DNA of 64,000 bases from Flavobacterium pokkalii (GTDB taxonomy: Bacteria; Bacteroidota; Bacteroidia; Flavobacteriales; Flavobacteriaceae). Positions within the stretch are counted from its first letter, which is position 1. The number at the start of each line of letters is the position of its first letter. This document shows positions 55,721 to 64,000 of the stretch, in pieces. Position numbers and translations under genes: made by a program. The notes beneath the pieces were generated by a model, which searched no databases, was not told where the DNA came from, and worked only from the letters and a program-made list of their open reading frames with translations. Location of the stretch: NCBI RefSeq assembly GCF_014596575.1, contig NZ_NASZ01000002.1, forward strand, positions 186,001-250,000. Direction: 5' to 3'.

Positions 55721-57130
55721 ATGAGTACTTTTATCAACGATAACTTTTTATTAGAAAATAAATACGCAGAAGAATTATACCATAATTATTCTAAAAATCA
55801 ACCTATTATTGATTATCATAACCACTTGAATCCTCAGTTTATTGCTGAAGATAAAATATTTAGTAATATTACTGATGTTTGGATTAAAGGAGATCATTAC
55901 AAATGGAGAGCGATGCGTACTTTGGGTATCAACGAGCAATTTGTTACTGGAAATGGTTCAGATAAAGATAAATTTTTAAACTGGGCAAAAACAGTTCCTT
56001 ATACCATGCGTAATCCATTGTACCACTGGACGCATTTAGAATTAGCTCGATATTTTGATATTTACGATTTATTAAACGAAAAATCAGCGGAAAGAATTTA
56101 CGACGAAACATCTGCTAAAGTAAATTCTGCTGAATACAGTACAAGAAACTTGCTTAGAAAAGTAAATGCTGAATTAGTTTGTACTACTGAAGATCCAATT
56201 GATAGTTTAGATTTTCACGAACAATTGGCTAAAAGTGATTTCAAAACTACTGTAAGTACAGCTTTCAGACCTGATAAAGCAATCTTAATTGCTAATGACG
56301 GATACAACGAATACCTTGATATTTTAGGACAAAAAGCGTTAATTTCTATTAATACTTATGCTGATTTACAAGCTGCTTTAAGAAACAGAATCGAGTATTT
56401 TAATGCGAATGGTTGCCAACTTTGTGACCACGGATTAGACCAAATCTATTTCGAAAATTATACTGAAAGCGAAGTGGTTGCTATTTTCAAAAAGAAAAGA
56501 GAAAACCAGGCTATCAGCAATGAAGAAGCATTGAAATTCCAAAGTGCTATTTTAGTATTCTTATGTGAAACTTACCATGAATTTGGATGGGTACAACAAT
56601 TTCACTTAGGTGCTTTGAGAAACAACAATGCTCGTATGCACCGTATTTTAGGGCCTGATACAGGTTGGGATTCTATTGGAGATTATCCACAAGCTCAAAA
56701 ATTATCTGCATTCTTAAATGCATTGGATAGTAAAGATAAATTGACTAAAACTATTATTTACAACCTGAATCCTGCTGATAACGAAGTTATGGCTACTATG
56801 ATTGGTAACTTTAACGACGGAAGTGTTAGAGGTAAAGTACAATTTGGTTCAGGATGGTGGTTCTTAGATCAAAAAGACGGTATGACAAAACAATTAAACG
56901 CATTGTCTAACATGAGTTTAATTAGCTGTTTTGTAGGGATGTTGACTGATTCAAGAAGTTTCCTGTCTTTCCCAAGACACGAATATTTCCGTCGTATTCT
57001 TTGTAACCTTTTAGGAGACGAAATCAAAAGAGGTGAATTACCTGCTTCTGAAATGGAATGGATTGGAAAAATGGTTTCTGATATCAGCTACGGTAATGCG
57101 AAGGAATATTTCAAATTTCCGGTAAAATAA
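55721..57130 (+). CDS. uxaC: Uronate isomerase
   Basis: UxaC isomerises D-glucuronate to D-fructuronate and D-galacturonate to D-tagaturonate. It is a member of the amidohydrolase-like fold, with the N-terminal metal motif YHNHLNP (IIDYHNHL) and conserved TTEDPIDSLDFH and QFHLGALRNNNARM segments. Length (469 aa) matches the family. It is third in the operon. A 112-nt gap with a stem-loop separates it from kdgK. Confidence 0.96.
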   Translation: MSTFINDNFLLENKYAEELYHNYSKNQPIIDYHNHLNPQFIAEDKIFSNITDVWIKGDHYKWRAMRTLGINEQFVTGNGSDKDKFLNWAKTVPYTMRNPLYHWTHLELARYFDIYDLLNEKSAERIYDETSAKVNSAEYSTRNLLRKVNAELVCTTEDPIDSLDFHEQLAKSDFKTTVSTAFRPDKAILIANDGYNEYLDILGQKALISINTYADLQAALRNRIEYFNANGCQLCDHGLDQIYFENYTESEVVAIFKKKRENQAISNEEALKFQSAILVFLCETYHEFGWVQQFHLGALRNNNARMHRILGPDTGWDSIGDYPQAQKLSAFLNALDSKDKLTKTIIYNLNPADNEVMATMIGNFNDGSVRGKVQFGSGWWFLDQKDGMTKQLNALSNMSLISCFVGMLTDSRSFLSFPRHEYFRRILCNLLGDEIKRGELPASEMEWIGKMVSDISYGNAKEYFKFPVK

Positions 57131-57164
57131 TTAAAGTATAATTTATAAAAATTTTTCACTTGAA

Positions 57165-57209
57165 ATCGCCATGTTTTAATTATCAAAAATATAAATGAAG
57201 AATGGCGAT
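57165..57209. repeat. Inverted repeat between uxaC and kdgK
   Basis: ATCGCCAT at 57165-57172 is matched by ATGGCGAT at 57202-57209 across a 29-nt AT-rich loop. There is no T-run, so it is not a simple terminator. It may be an RNA stem that adjusts expression within the operon. Confidence 0.55.
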
Positions 57210-57242
57210 AACATATTCCTTGAAAAAAAATATTAACTACAT

Positions 57243-58265
57243 ATGAAAAAAGTAGTCACTTTTGGAGAAATTCTACTGCGTTTGTCTACAGACAGACATT
57301 TGAGGTTTGCTCAGGCCGAATCGTATAAAGCGACCTATGGAGGAGGAGAATTTAATGTTGCTGTTTCGCTTGTAAATTACGGGATGAAGGCAGAATTTGT
57401 TACTAAAGTACCTAATAATGAATTAGGGAATTGTGCAATTCACGAAATGCGCAAACTGGATGTAGATTGTCAAAATGTAATGAAAGGTGGGGATCGTTTA
57501 GGGATTTATTTCCTTGAAACAGGAACCAGTACCCGTGCCAGTAATGTAATTTACGATAGAGCTAACAGTTCAATGTCGACTTTGAAAAAAGGAGAATTTG
57601 ACTGGAAAGAAATTTTCAAAGGAGCAACCTGGTTTCACTGGAGCGGAATTACTCCGGCTCTTTCAGAAACTGCTGCCGAAGCTTGTATGGAAGCGATAAA
57701 AGTGGCACACGAATTAGGTTTGACTATTTCAACTGATTTGAATTACCGTTCAAAATTGTGGAATTATGGGAAACAACCTAAAGATGTGATGCCGGAAATG
57801 TTAAAGTACAGTAATATTATCTTAGGAGACATAGATACTGCTAACTTTATGTTGGGTTTAGATAAAGTAGATCCTGATTATCAAGAAGTTAATATGTTGC
57901 CGGCTTTGTATAATGAAGTGTTTAAACTTTGTCCTGAATTAAAATACATGTCAACTACTTTACGTTATTCTGTTAGTGCTTCTCATCAGCGTATTGGAGG
58001 AATTCTTTATGATGGTAAGGAAGTTTACAAAGCTGCAGTCCAAGAAGTAACTCCGGTCGTGGACAGAGTAGGTAGTGGAGATGCTTTCATGGGAGGTTTA
58101 ATCTATGGTTTAAACGAAGAGCCATTGGATAAACAAAGAGCCTTAAACTTTGCTGTTGCCGCTTGTTGCTTAAAACACACCATCTACGGAGATTATAATT
58201 TAATTACTAAAAATGAAATTGAAAAATTACTTGATGGAGATTTCACAGGTAAGGTTTCTAGATAA
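57243..58265 (+). CDS. kdgK: 2-Keto-3-deoxygluconate kinase
   Basis: A PfkB-family sugar kinase that phosphorylates KDG to KDPG. The N-terminal GEILLRLS and GGGEFNVAVSL segments and the C-terminal GSGDAFMGG motif with its catalytic aspartate are present. Length is 340 aa. It is followed 11 nt later by kdgA, so kinase and aldolase are coupled in the operon. Confidence 0.94.
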   Translation: MKKVVTFGEILLRLSTDRHLRFAQAESYKATYGGGEFNVAVSLVNYGMKAEFVTKVPNNELGNCAIHEMRKLDVDCQNVMKGGDRLGIYFLETGTSTRASNVIYDRANSSMSTLKKGEFDWKEIFKGATWFHWSGITPALSETAAEACMEAIKVAHELGLTISTDLNYRSKLWNYGKQPKDVMPEMLKYSNIILGDIDTANFMLGLDKVDPDYQEVNMLPALYNEVFKLCPELKYMSTTLRYSVSASHQRIGGILYDGKEVYKAAVQEVTPVVDRVGSGDAFMGGLIYGLNEEPLDKQRALNFAVAACCLKHTIYGDYNLITKNEIEKLLDGDFTGKVSR

Positions 58266-58276
58266 AAAAAGATAAA

Positions 58277-58948
58277 ATGGCTCAATTTACACGTATAGAA
58301 GTTGCATCTGCAATGAAAGAAACAGGGATGATTCCTTTGTTTTTTAGCAATGATTTGGAATTAAGTAAAAATGTTTTGAAAGCTTGTTATGATGGTGGTG
58401 CCCGTTTGATGGAGTTTACTGCCAGAGGAGATTTTGCTCACGAAGTTTTTGCTGAATTGACAAAATACGCTATCAAAGAATTGCCTGGAATGATTATGGG
58501 AGTAGGATCAGTAACTGATGCCGCTGCTGCTTCATTATATATGCAATTAGGGGCTAACTTTATTGTGACTCCGGTATTCAGAGAAGATATTGCAATTGCA
58601 TGTAACCGTAGAAAAGTGTTATGGTCTCCTGGTTGTGGTACGCTTTCTGAAATTGCCAGAGCGGAAGAATTAGGATGTGAGATAGTTAAATTGTTCCCTG
58701 GAGAAATCTACGGACCTCAATTTATCAAAGGAGTAAAAGGACCGTGTCCTTGGACAAATATCATGCCTACAGGAGGGGTTTCTACAGAGAGAGAGAACTT
58801 AAAATCTTGGTTTGATGCTGGTGCTTACTGTGTTGGTATTGGTTCTCAGTTAATTTCTGCTGCCGTTTTGCAATCTAAAGATTATGCTGGTTTGACTCAA
58901 AAAGTAAAAGAAACAATCGCAATTATTGCTGATTTACGTAAAAAATAA
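58277..58948 (+). CDS. kdgA: KDPG aldolase
   Basis: The class I aldolase that splits 2-keto-3-deoxy-6-phosphogluconate into pyruvate and glyceraldehyde-3-phosphate. The Schiff-base lysine is K138 in EIVKLFPG and the catalytic glutamate is E46 in LMEFTAR. The phosphate-binding MPTGGVS segment is present. Length is 223 aa, and uxaB starts 19 nt downstream. The same gene is also called eda in other species. Confidence 0.94.
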   Translation: MAQFTRIEVASAMKETGMIPLFFSNDLELSKNVLKACYDGGARLMEFTARGDFAHEVFAELTKYAIKELPGMIMGVGSVTDAAAASLYMQLGANFIVTPVFREDIAIACNRRKVLWSPGCGTLSEIARAEELGCEIVKLFPGEIYGPQFIKGVKGPCPWTNIMPTGGVSTERENLKSWFDAGAYCVGIGSQLISAAVLQSKDYAGLTQKVKETIAIIADLRKK

Positions 58949-58967
58949 AAAAAATACACAACCGATT

Positions 58968-60422
58968 ATGTCAGAAGTAATGGAAAAATTAAATAGAAAA
59001 AACAGAGGTTTAGAAAAATTAAACCCAATAAAAGTAGTTCAGTTTGGTGAAGGAAACTTTTTGAGAGCTTTCGTTGATTACGCTTTTCAAAGATTGAACA
59101 ATGAAGTAGATTTCAATGCCGGTATTGCTATGGTTCAGCCTTTGGCAGGTGGTATGGTGAACATGATTAATGAGCAGGATGGTCTTTATACTCTGTTTAT
59201 GAACGGAATCAAAAAAGGGGAGAAAATTCAAGACATTCAGTTAATTTCTAATGTTGTTAAAGGAATCAATCCTTATACTGATTTTGCTGATTATTTAGCT
59301 TTAGCAAAAGAAGAAGAATTACAATTTATTGTTTCCAATACTACTGAGGCTGGAATTGAATTCGTTTCAACGGATACTCCGGATATGCAACCACCAGCTG
59401 CATTCCCAGCAAAGTTAACTCTTTTATTACACGAAAGATTCAAACATTTCAACGGAGATGCTTCTAAAGCAGTTACAATTATTCCTTGTGAATTAATTGA
59501 TTATAATTCAGAAGCCTTGAAAAAATGTATCTTGCAATATTGTGATCTATGGAATTTAGATCCTGCATTTAAAAAATGGGTTTCTGAAGATTGTACGTAT
59601 CACAGTACTTTGGTGGACAGAATTGTTCCAGGATATCCAAGAGCTGAAATTGAAGAGTACAACAGCAAATTAGATTATCAAGATAATTTAATTGTTGCTG
59701 CTGAGCCATTCTTCCTTTGGGCTATCGAAGGTGGTGAGGATTTGAAAGCAAAATTACCATTCCATAAAACGGATTTGAATGTTAAGATTGTTGACGATAT
59801 TCGTCCTTTCAAAATGATTAAAGTTCGTATTTTGAATGGTGCGCATACCGCAATGGTTCCTGTTTCTCTTTTATTTGGTAACAAATTAGTTATGGAAACT
59901 GTGAATGGTGATTTTACTGGGCCATTTGTAGACAATGTAATCAGTGAAATTAGCGAAACGCTTCCGATGGATAAGAATGAAATCACTGCTTATGCTGAAG
60001 AAGTAATGGACCGTTTTAAAAATCCATTTATCAAGCATGCTTTAGCTGATATTGCTTTAAACTCAATCTCAAAATTCAAAGTTAGAGTATTGCCTAGTTT
60101 ATTAGGATATTATGATGCAAATAAAAAATTGCCTGTTAGTTTGACTTTTTCATTAGCTTGTTTAATTCAATTCTACAAAGGAATTTGGAATAACGAAACT
60201 TTACCGGTAAAAGATACTCCTGAGTTAGTGGAAGCATTCAAAAAAGCTTGGGAATTAGGTAACTTAGAATCAGTAGTAACTACAGTGTTAGCTAATACAG
60301 ATTTCTGGGATCAGGATTTAAATAAAATCGATGGATTGTCACAAGCTTTAGTGCTTGCTTTAACTGAAATTGAAGCCAACGGTATTCAACAAGGCTATAT
60401 CAATTTTTCTCAAAAAAACTAA
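58968..60422 (+). CDS. uxaB: Tagaturonate reductase
   Basis: An NADH-dependent reductase of the mannitol dehydrogenase family that converts D-tagaturonate to D-altronate. VVQFGEGNFLRAFVDY at the N-terminus and SNTTEAGIEF match UxaB more closely than the fructuronate reductase UxuB. The lysine of KVRILNGAHTAM is in the usual catalytic place. The frame is open from 58926 but ATG 58968 avoids overlap with kdgA and gives 484 aa, close to the E. coli protein. No uxuB or uxuA is in the window. Confidence 0.92.
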   Translation: MSEVMEKLNRKNRGLEKLNPIKVVQFGEGNFLRAFVDYAFQRLNNEVDFNAGIAMVQPLAGGMVNMINEQDGLYTLFMNGIKKGEKIQDIQLISNVVKGINPYTDFADYLALAKEEELQFIVSNTTEAGIEFVSTDTPDMQPPAAFPAKLTLLLHERFKHFNGDASKAVTIIPCELIDYNSEALKKCILQYCDLWNLDPAFKKWVSEDCTYHSTLVDRIVPGYPRAEIEEYNSKLDYQDNLIVAAEPFFLWAIEGGEDLKAKLPFHKTDLNVKIVDDIRPFKMIKVRILNGAHTAMVPVSLLFGNKLVMETVNGDFTGPFVDNVISEISETLPMDKNEITAYAEEVMDRFKNPFIKHALADIALNSISKFKVRVLPSLLGYYDANKKLPVSLTFSLACLIQFYKGIWNNETLPVKDTPELVEAFKKAWELGNLESVVTTVLANTDFWDQDLNKIDGLSQALVLALTEIEANGIQQGYINFSQKN

Positions 60423-60447
60423 GAAATAAAAAAATTAAGTTAGTAAG

Positions 60448-62064
60448 ATGCAAAAGAAATTAATAAAAGTAGATCCTTCGGATAACGTAGCTGTTGCTTT
60501 AGTTGACCTAAAGGCAGGTGAAGTAATTCCATTTGAAGGACAGGATGTTTTAGTTGTTTCCGACACTAAAATGAAGCATAAAATTGCCATGAAAGATTTT
60601 GAAGTTGGTGACAAAATCTACATGTACGGTGTTATCGTGGGGAAAGCGAGTCAAAAAATCGCTAAAGGTGATGTAATCGCAACTACGAACGTAAAACACG
60701 AAAGTGCTAAAGTAACCGGAAAAACGGATTCTATTGGTTGGGAAGTTCCTAATGTTGACAAATGGAAAGACAAAACTTTCATGGGATACCAACGTGAAGA
60801 CGGTCAGGTAGGAACTGAAAATGTTTGGTTGTTTTTCCCGTTAGTTTTTTGTGAAAACAGAAATATCGAAATCTTAAAAGATATTTTTGAAAAAGAATTA
60901 ATGAAACCAAAAGAAAACGATTACCAATTGTTATTGCGTTCATTAGTGAAATCAGAAACAGGAGGTGCTGGAAACGAAGCGGCTTCCAACGATGCTGATT
61001 TATTCAATAATATTGAAGTTAAATTCATCACGCACCAGGGTGGTTGTGGAGGAATTCGTCAAGATGCGCACAGTTTGGCTAAATTGTTAGCCGGATATGT
61101 AAACAATCCTAACGTTGCCGGAGCTACTGTATTGAGTTTAGGTTGTCAAAACTTACAAATCTCAATCTTCAAAGAAGCTTTAGAAGCAATTAATCCAAAT
61201 AACCAAAAACCGGTATTAATTTACGACCAACAATCAATTGGTACAATTGAAGCGATGTTGAACTCTGTGGTTAAAGATTCATTTGAAGCCATTAAAAAAG
61301 CAAATCAAATTAAAAGAACTCCGGCTCCATTATCTAAATTAAGAATTGGATTGGAATGTGGTGGTTCTGATGGATTCTCAGGAATTTCTGCTAACCCAAC
61401 ATTAGGAGTATTATCTGATAAATTAGTTGCTCTTGGAGGAACTACTATTCTTTCTGAATTCCCTGAATTATGTGGAGTTGAGCAAGAATTAGTAAACCGT
61501 TGTATTGATGATAAGGACGGACAACGTTTCTTAGAATTAATGAAATGGTACGAAAAAACAGTTGTTGATGCAGGATCAGGATTTGATATGAACCCTTCCC
61601 CGGGTAACATCAAAGACGGTTTGATTACCGATGCTATGAAATCAGCAGGTGCTTCTAAAAAAGGTGGAACTTCTCCTATCGTAGGTGTTTACGATTACGG
61701 TGAATACATCAACGAACCAGGTTTTACTTTATTATGTACTCCTGGAAATGACGTTGAATGTACTACTGCCATGGTAGGTTCAGGTGCTAATATGGTATTG
61801 TTTACAACAGGTTTAGGAACTCCAACAGGAAATCCAATTGCGCCGGTTGTAAAAGTATCTTCTAACACGCAATTAGCTCAAAAAATGTCTGATATTATCG
61901 ATTTCAACACAGGTGAAATCATCACAGGTGATAAAACGATTGAGCAAACAGCTGACGAAATGTTAGAGTTTATTATTAAAGTAGCGAGTGGTGAAGTAAA
62001 AACCAAAGCTGCTATTTTGAATCAAAATGACTTTATTCCTTGGAAACGAGGAGTATCTTTATAA
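60448..62064 (+). CDS. uxaA: Altronate dehydratase
   Basis: UxaA dehydrates D-altronate to KDG. The N-terminal SAF domain (about residues 1-95) is fused to the large D-galactarate/altronate dehydratase domain (about 105-538). Segments include GYQREDGQVGTENVW, THQGGCGG, SLGCQNLQ and ECGGSDGFSG, with cysteines that may hold the metal. Length is 538 aa. It is the last gene of the operon, 25 nt after uxaB, and is followed by a terminator. Confidence 0.95.
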   Translation: MQKKLIKVDPSDNVAVALVDLKAGEVIPFEGQDVLVVSDTKMKHKIAMKDFEVGDKIYMYGVIVGKASQKIAKGDVIATTNVKHESAKVTGKTDSIGWEVPNVDKWKDKTFMGYQREDGQVGTENVWLFFPLVFCENRNIEILKDIFEKELMKPKENDYQLLLRSLVKSETGGAGNEAASNDADLFNNIEVKFITHQGGCGGIRQDAHSLAKLLAGYVNNPNVAGATVLSLGCQNLQISIFKEALEAINPNNQKPVLIYDQQSIGTIEAMLNSVVKDSFEAIKKANQIKRTPAPLSKLRIGLECGGSDGFSGISANPTLGVLSDKLVALGGTTILSEFPELCGVEQELVNRCIDDKDGQRFLELMKWYEKTVVDAGSGFDMNPSPGNIKDGLITDAMKSAGASKKGGTSPIVGVYDYGEYINEPGFTLLCTPGNDVECTTAMVGSGANMVLFTTGLGTPTGNPIAPVVKVSSNTQLAQKMSDIIDFNTGEIITGDKTIEQTADEMLEFIIKVASGEVKTKAAILNQNDFIPWKRGVSL

Positions 62065-62093
62065 AGATTGTTTTTAGATTTTGTTTTTAGTTG

Positions 62094-62132
62094 AAAAGGG
62101 AGGTTGTTTTTTTAAAACGCCTCCCTTTTTTT
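62094..62132 (+). terminator. Terminator of the kdu/uxa operon
   Basis: AAAAGGGAGG at 62094-62103 pairs with CCTCCCTTTT at 62120-62129 and runs into Ts. The stem can extend through the loop by pairing Ts with As. Confidence 0.85.
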
Positions 62133-62154
62133 ATGTTGTTATTTGAAGTAAAAA

Positions 62155-62235
62155 AGACACTGCAGATTGCTTCGCCTATTCGCTATCGCTCGGGTCACAG
62201 ATTTTTGTTTTTATAATCTGCGATCTGCGGTAATT
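62155..62235. repeat. Possible dispersed intergenic repeat
   Basis: A stretch of higher GC than its surroundings, with CTATTCGCTATCGCTCGGGT and GCAGATT/AATCTGC arms (62162-62168 and 62215-62221), lies between the uxaA terminator and the LacI gene. It looks like the interspersed non-coding repeats I recall from Flavobacterium genomes. Only one copy is in this window, so the repeat status is inferred. Confidence 0.35.
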
Positions 62236-62252
62236 TTTTGATTAGTCGAATA

Positions 62253-63278
62253 TTAAGCTATTCTGGTAGAAGATTGTCTGATCAATAACTTAGGCATTAA
62301 AACCACCTGACTTTCTGTTTTCTTTTTGTCACGGTTATTTATTTTATCTAAAAAGACCTGAGCGGCTACTTTTCCCATTTCTAAAGGCGATTGGTCAACA
62401 GTAGAGATAGATAATTCCATAAATTTGGTAAAAGGTTCGTTTCCAAAACCAAAAACACAAAAATCTTCCGGAATTTTAATCCCATGCTCTTTTAGTTTTT
62501 GGATAGCTCCCAAGGCCGCAAAATCACTCGTAGAAAAAATGGCATTCGGAGGTGTGGCAAGAGCAAGTAGTTTCTCGGCAGCTTCCTGACCTTCCTGAAC
62601 GTTACTTTTGATATTGATAATGTAATCGGGATTAATGGCTATATTATTGTCCAGTAAAGCCTGTTCGTATCCGCGGTAACGCTCTTCGTATATTTCTAAC
62701 GAACGGTCTCCTGAAAAATAAGCAATTTTATCACAACCTTGCGCAATTAGGTGCTCAGTAGTTTGGTATGAAGCCTGATAATCATCGATGGTAACCGAGC
62801 TGACGTTATTGATTTCTTTTTTTCGGTCAAAAAAGATTAAAGGTATTTTTTTTTGAATAACACGTTCAATATAATGATTGTTTTCTTCGCTTAGATTAGA
62901 AATCGACATCAAAATACCGTCAACCTGAGCGTTTAAAAGTGTATTAATATTTTCAATTTCGCGGTTTTCTTCTTCATGAGTTTGACAAATAATAACCTGA
63001 TAACCCTCAGGATGTAATCCTTCTTCGATGCCTCGAATTACTGAAGCGAAAAAATTGGTGTTGATACGAGGTACAATAACGCCTACATTATTGCTTCTTC
63101 CGCTTCTTAATGCTAATGCTAATCGGTTTTGCTTGTAGTTCATTCGGTTAGCAGTTTCAAGAACGAGTTTTCGGGTGCTCTGGCTAATTTTTGGGTTGTT
63201 GTTTAAAGCTCTTGAAACAGTTGCAGCCGTAATGTTTAGCTCTTTAGCAATGTCATAAATGGTTGTTTTTTCACTCAT
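62253..63278 (-). CDS. LacI-family transcriptional repressor
   Basis: A LacI/GalR-type regulator of 341 aa. The N-terminal helix-turn-helix IYDIAKELNITAATVSRALN is followed by the hinge NRLALALRSGRSNNVGVIVP and a periplasmic-binding-protein-like effector domain to the end. It is encoded next to the uronate operon and divergent from a GH28 gene whose promoter carries the shared palindrome. The CG-centred 14-bp palindromes before exuT, kduI and the GH28 gene suit this family, so it is probably the repressor of local uronate use, released by a uronate intermediate. The effector is not known. Confidence 0.93.
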   Translation of the reverse strand: MSEKTTIYDIAKELNITAATVSRALNNNPKISQSTRKLVLETANRMNYKQNRLALALRSGRSNNVGVIVPRINTNFFASVIRGIEEGLHPEGYQVIICQTHEEENREIENINTLLNAQVDGILMSISNLSEENNHYIERVIQKKIPLIFFDRKKEINNVSSVTIDDYQASYQTTEHLIAQGCDKIAYFSGDRSLEIYEERYRGYEQALLDNNIAINPDYIINIKSNVQEGQEAAEKLLALATPPNAIFSTSDFAALGAIQKLKEHGIKIPEDFCVFGFGNEPFTKFMELSISTVDQSPLEMGKVAAQVFLDKINNRDKKKTESQVVLMPKLLIRQSSTRIA

Positions 63279-63523
63279 TATAAATATTCTATCAGGGTAA
63301 AAATACTATATTTTTTCAATTATTTATAGGTTTCCTTTTGATATTGATGTGATTTTGAAATAAAATCTGCTTTTTTGATAAATTTTTTGTTTTAAGAATG
63401 TGTTTCTTAGAATAGTTTGCTAATTAATGGTTAATTTTTTTAATAAATGAAATAAATATTCTTTTTTTTGTGTAAATCTAATTTTTTTGAGGAAATTTAT
63501 AGCTTAATAAAAAAAATAATTGA
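63279..63523. promoter_or_regulatory. Divergent gap between lacI-type gene and GH28
   Basis: The 334-nt gap is very AT-rich. No strong TAnnTTTG box for the repressor gene is visible on the minus strand. The GH28-side promoter and operator lie at its right end (63524-63545). Confidence 0.4.
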
Positions 63524-63545
63524 TAGATTTGTGTAATCGATTGCA
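63524..63545 (+). promoter_or_regulatory. GH28 promoter -7 element with operator
   Basis: TAGATTTG at 63524-63531 matches TAnnTTTG and is directly followed by TGTAATCGATTGCA at 63532-63545. The operator is the mirror of the exuT copy. No TTTG lies at the normal -33 distance. The GH28 start codon is 67 nt downstream. Confidence 0.7.
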
Positions 63546-63612
63546 TTCTTTTGTTGGAATAAGGAATTTCAATCGTATCGATTCTTAATTTAACCTCTTT
63601 AAATTTTTGTCT

Positions 63613-64000
63613 ATGAAAAATAAACTGTTTCGGTTGTTTTCGGGTATTTCTGCGATAGCGGTTTCAGTAATGTTCTATAATTGTGCTGCGCAAAAAAAAA
63701 CCGATGTGTTGTCAAATCCCTGGAAGCTGAAAAAACAGATTGAAGCCACGGTTGTTGCTCCGGTTTTTATCAATAAGAATTATAGTATTGTTGATTTTGG
63801 TGCGAAAAGTGGCGGAGTCGTAAATAATTCAGAAGCTTTTAAAAAAGCTATCGAAGCCTGTACGAAAAATGGAGGAGGAAAAGTTGTTGTGCCGACCGGA
63901 AAATTTTTAACCGGACCGATTCATTTGGATAACAATGTGGATTTGCATTTGGAAGATGGAGCAGAAATTTTATTTAGTACCAAATCTTCTGATTATCCTT
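63613..64000 (+). CDS. GH28 family lipoprotein (5' part, cut by window end)
   Basis: The frame opens at ATG 63613 and runs off the window after 129 codons. A lipoprotein signal ends FYNC, cysteine 24. The mature part has the pectate-lyase-3/GH28 start IVDFGAKSGGVVNNSEAFKKAI and continues with GGGKVVVPTGKFLTGPI and the HLEDGAEILFS repeat rung. It is most likely a polygalacturonase-type glycosidase releasing galacturonate for the operon nearby. The catalytic region is outside the window. The operator upstream places it in the LacI-type regulon. Confidence 0.85.
   Translation, partial: MKNKLFRLFSGISAIAVSVMFYNCAAQKKTDVLSNPWKLKKQIEATVVAPVFINKNYSIVDFGAKSGGVVNNSEAFKKAIEACTKNGGGKVVVPTGKFLTGPIHLDNNVDLHLEDGAEILFSTKSSDYP

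Noticed and set aside
63570..63583. Possible fourth LacI-type site (AATCG TA TCGATT) before the second GH28
   Set aside because: The half-sites are in the right orientation but the spacing differs from the three clear copies and it is not beside a -7 element.
1..64000. CRISPR arrays, tRNA or rRNA genes, insertion sequences and prophage
   Set aside because: I saw no direct-repeat arrays, transposase or integrase genes, or tRNA/rRNA-like sequence in the window. Only reading by eye was possible.

Overview
The window looks like a chromosomal segment of a Flavobacterium-like member of the Bacteroidota. The DNA is AT-rich, and start sites follow A-rich leaders rather than clear Shine-Dalgarno sequences. 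Promoters match the phylum-specific TTTG / TAnnTTTG elements. The window also carries the type IX secretion/gliding genes gldK-gldL-gldM-gldN and a SusC/SusD polysaccharide-utilisation locus (PUL) with a hybrid two-component regulator.

Region 1 (1-9,000) holds topA, a degenerate arginase-fold protein and the gldKLMN operon. Region 2 (9,000-18,300) is a housekeeping and small-gene stretch: an FAD oxidoreductase, DUF983, an ABC-F ATPase, a frameshifted small lipoprotein, an App1-type phosphatidate phosphatase divergent from a lipid kinase, an acyltransferase, a pterin dehydratase, DUF1761 and a leucine-rich-repeat protein. Region 3 (18,300-22,900, minus strand) is an operon of myo-inositol oxygenase, a sodium:solute symporter and a NagB/PIG-L fusion. 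Region 4 (23,300-52,040, plus strand) is a large PUL: susC-susD; GH92, a toroid-fold lyase-like protein and a DUF4861-like protein; then GH28, GH92, GH43, GH89, an HGSNAT-like membrane acetyltransferase, a PI-PLC-like protein, GH115, a metallophosphoesterase lipoprotein and the hybrid regulator. Region 5 (52,300-64,000) is uronate catabolism: an ExuT-type transporter, kduI, kduD, uxaC, kdgK, kdgA, uxaB and uxaA, then a LacI-type repressor on the minus strand and the start of a second GH28 gene. Three near-identical palindromes, each abutting or slightly overlapping a -7 promoter element, tie region 5 into one LacI-controlled regulon.

The most interesting reading, which is inference, is that regions 3 and 4 together form a route for a glycosylated inositol-phosphate lipid, such as the glycosyl inositol phosphorylceramides (GIPCs) of plants. 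The predicted activities fit the parts of that headgroup one by one. Mannosidase (GH92) and GH43 would trim outer sugars. The HGSNAT-like enzyme plus GH89 would remove alpha-GlcN/GlcNAc. GH115 would remove alpha-glucuronic acid. The PI-PLC-like protein and the phosphoesterase would release inositol. The symporter and inositol oxygenase would take up inositol and oxidise it to glucuronate, and NagB would handle glucosamine-6-phosphate. No single gene proves this. The local uronate genes make the galacturonate branch complete, whereas the fructuronate-reductase/mannonate-dehydratase steps needed for glucuronate are not in this window.
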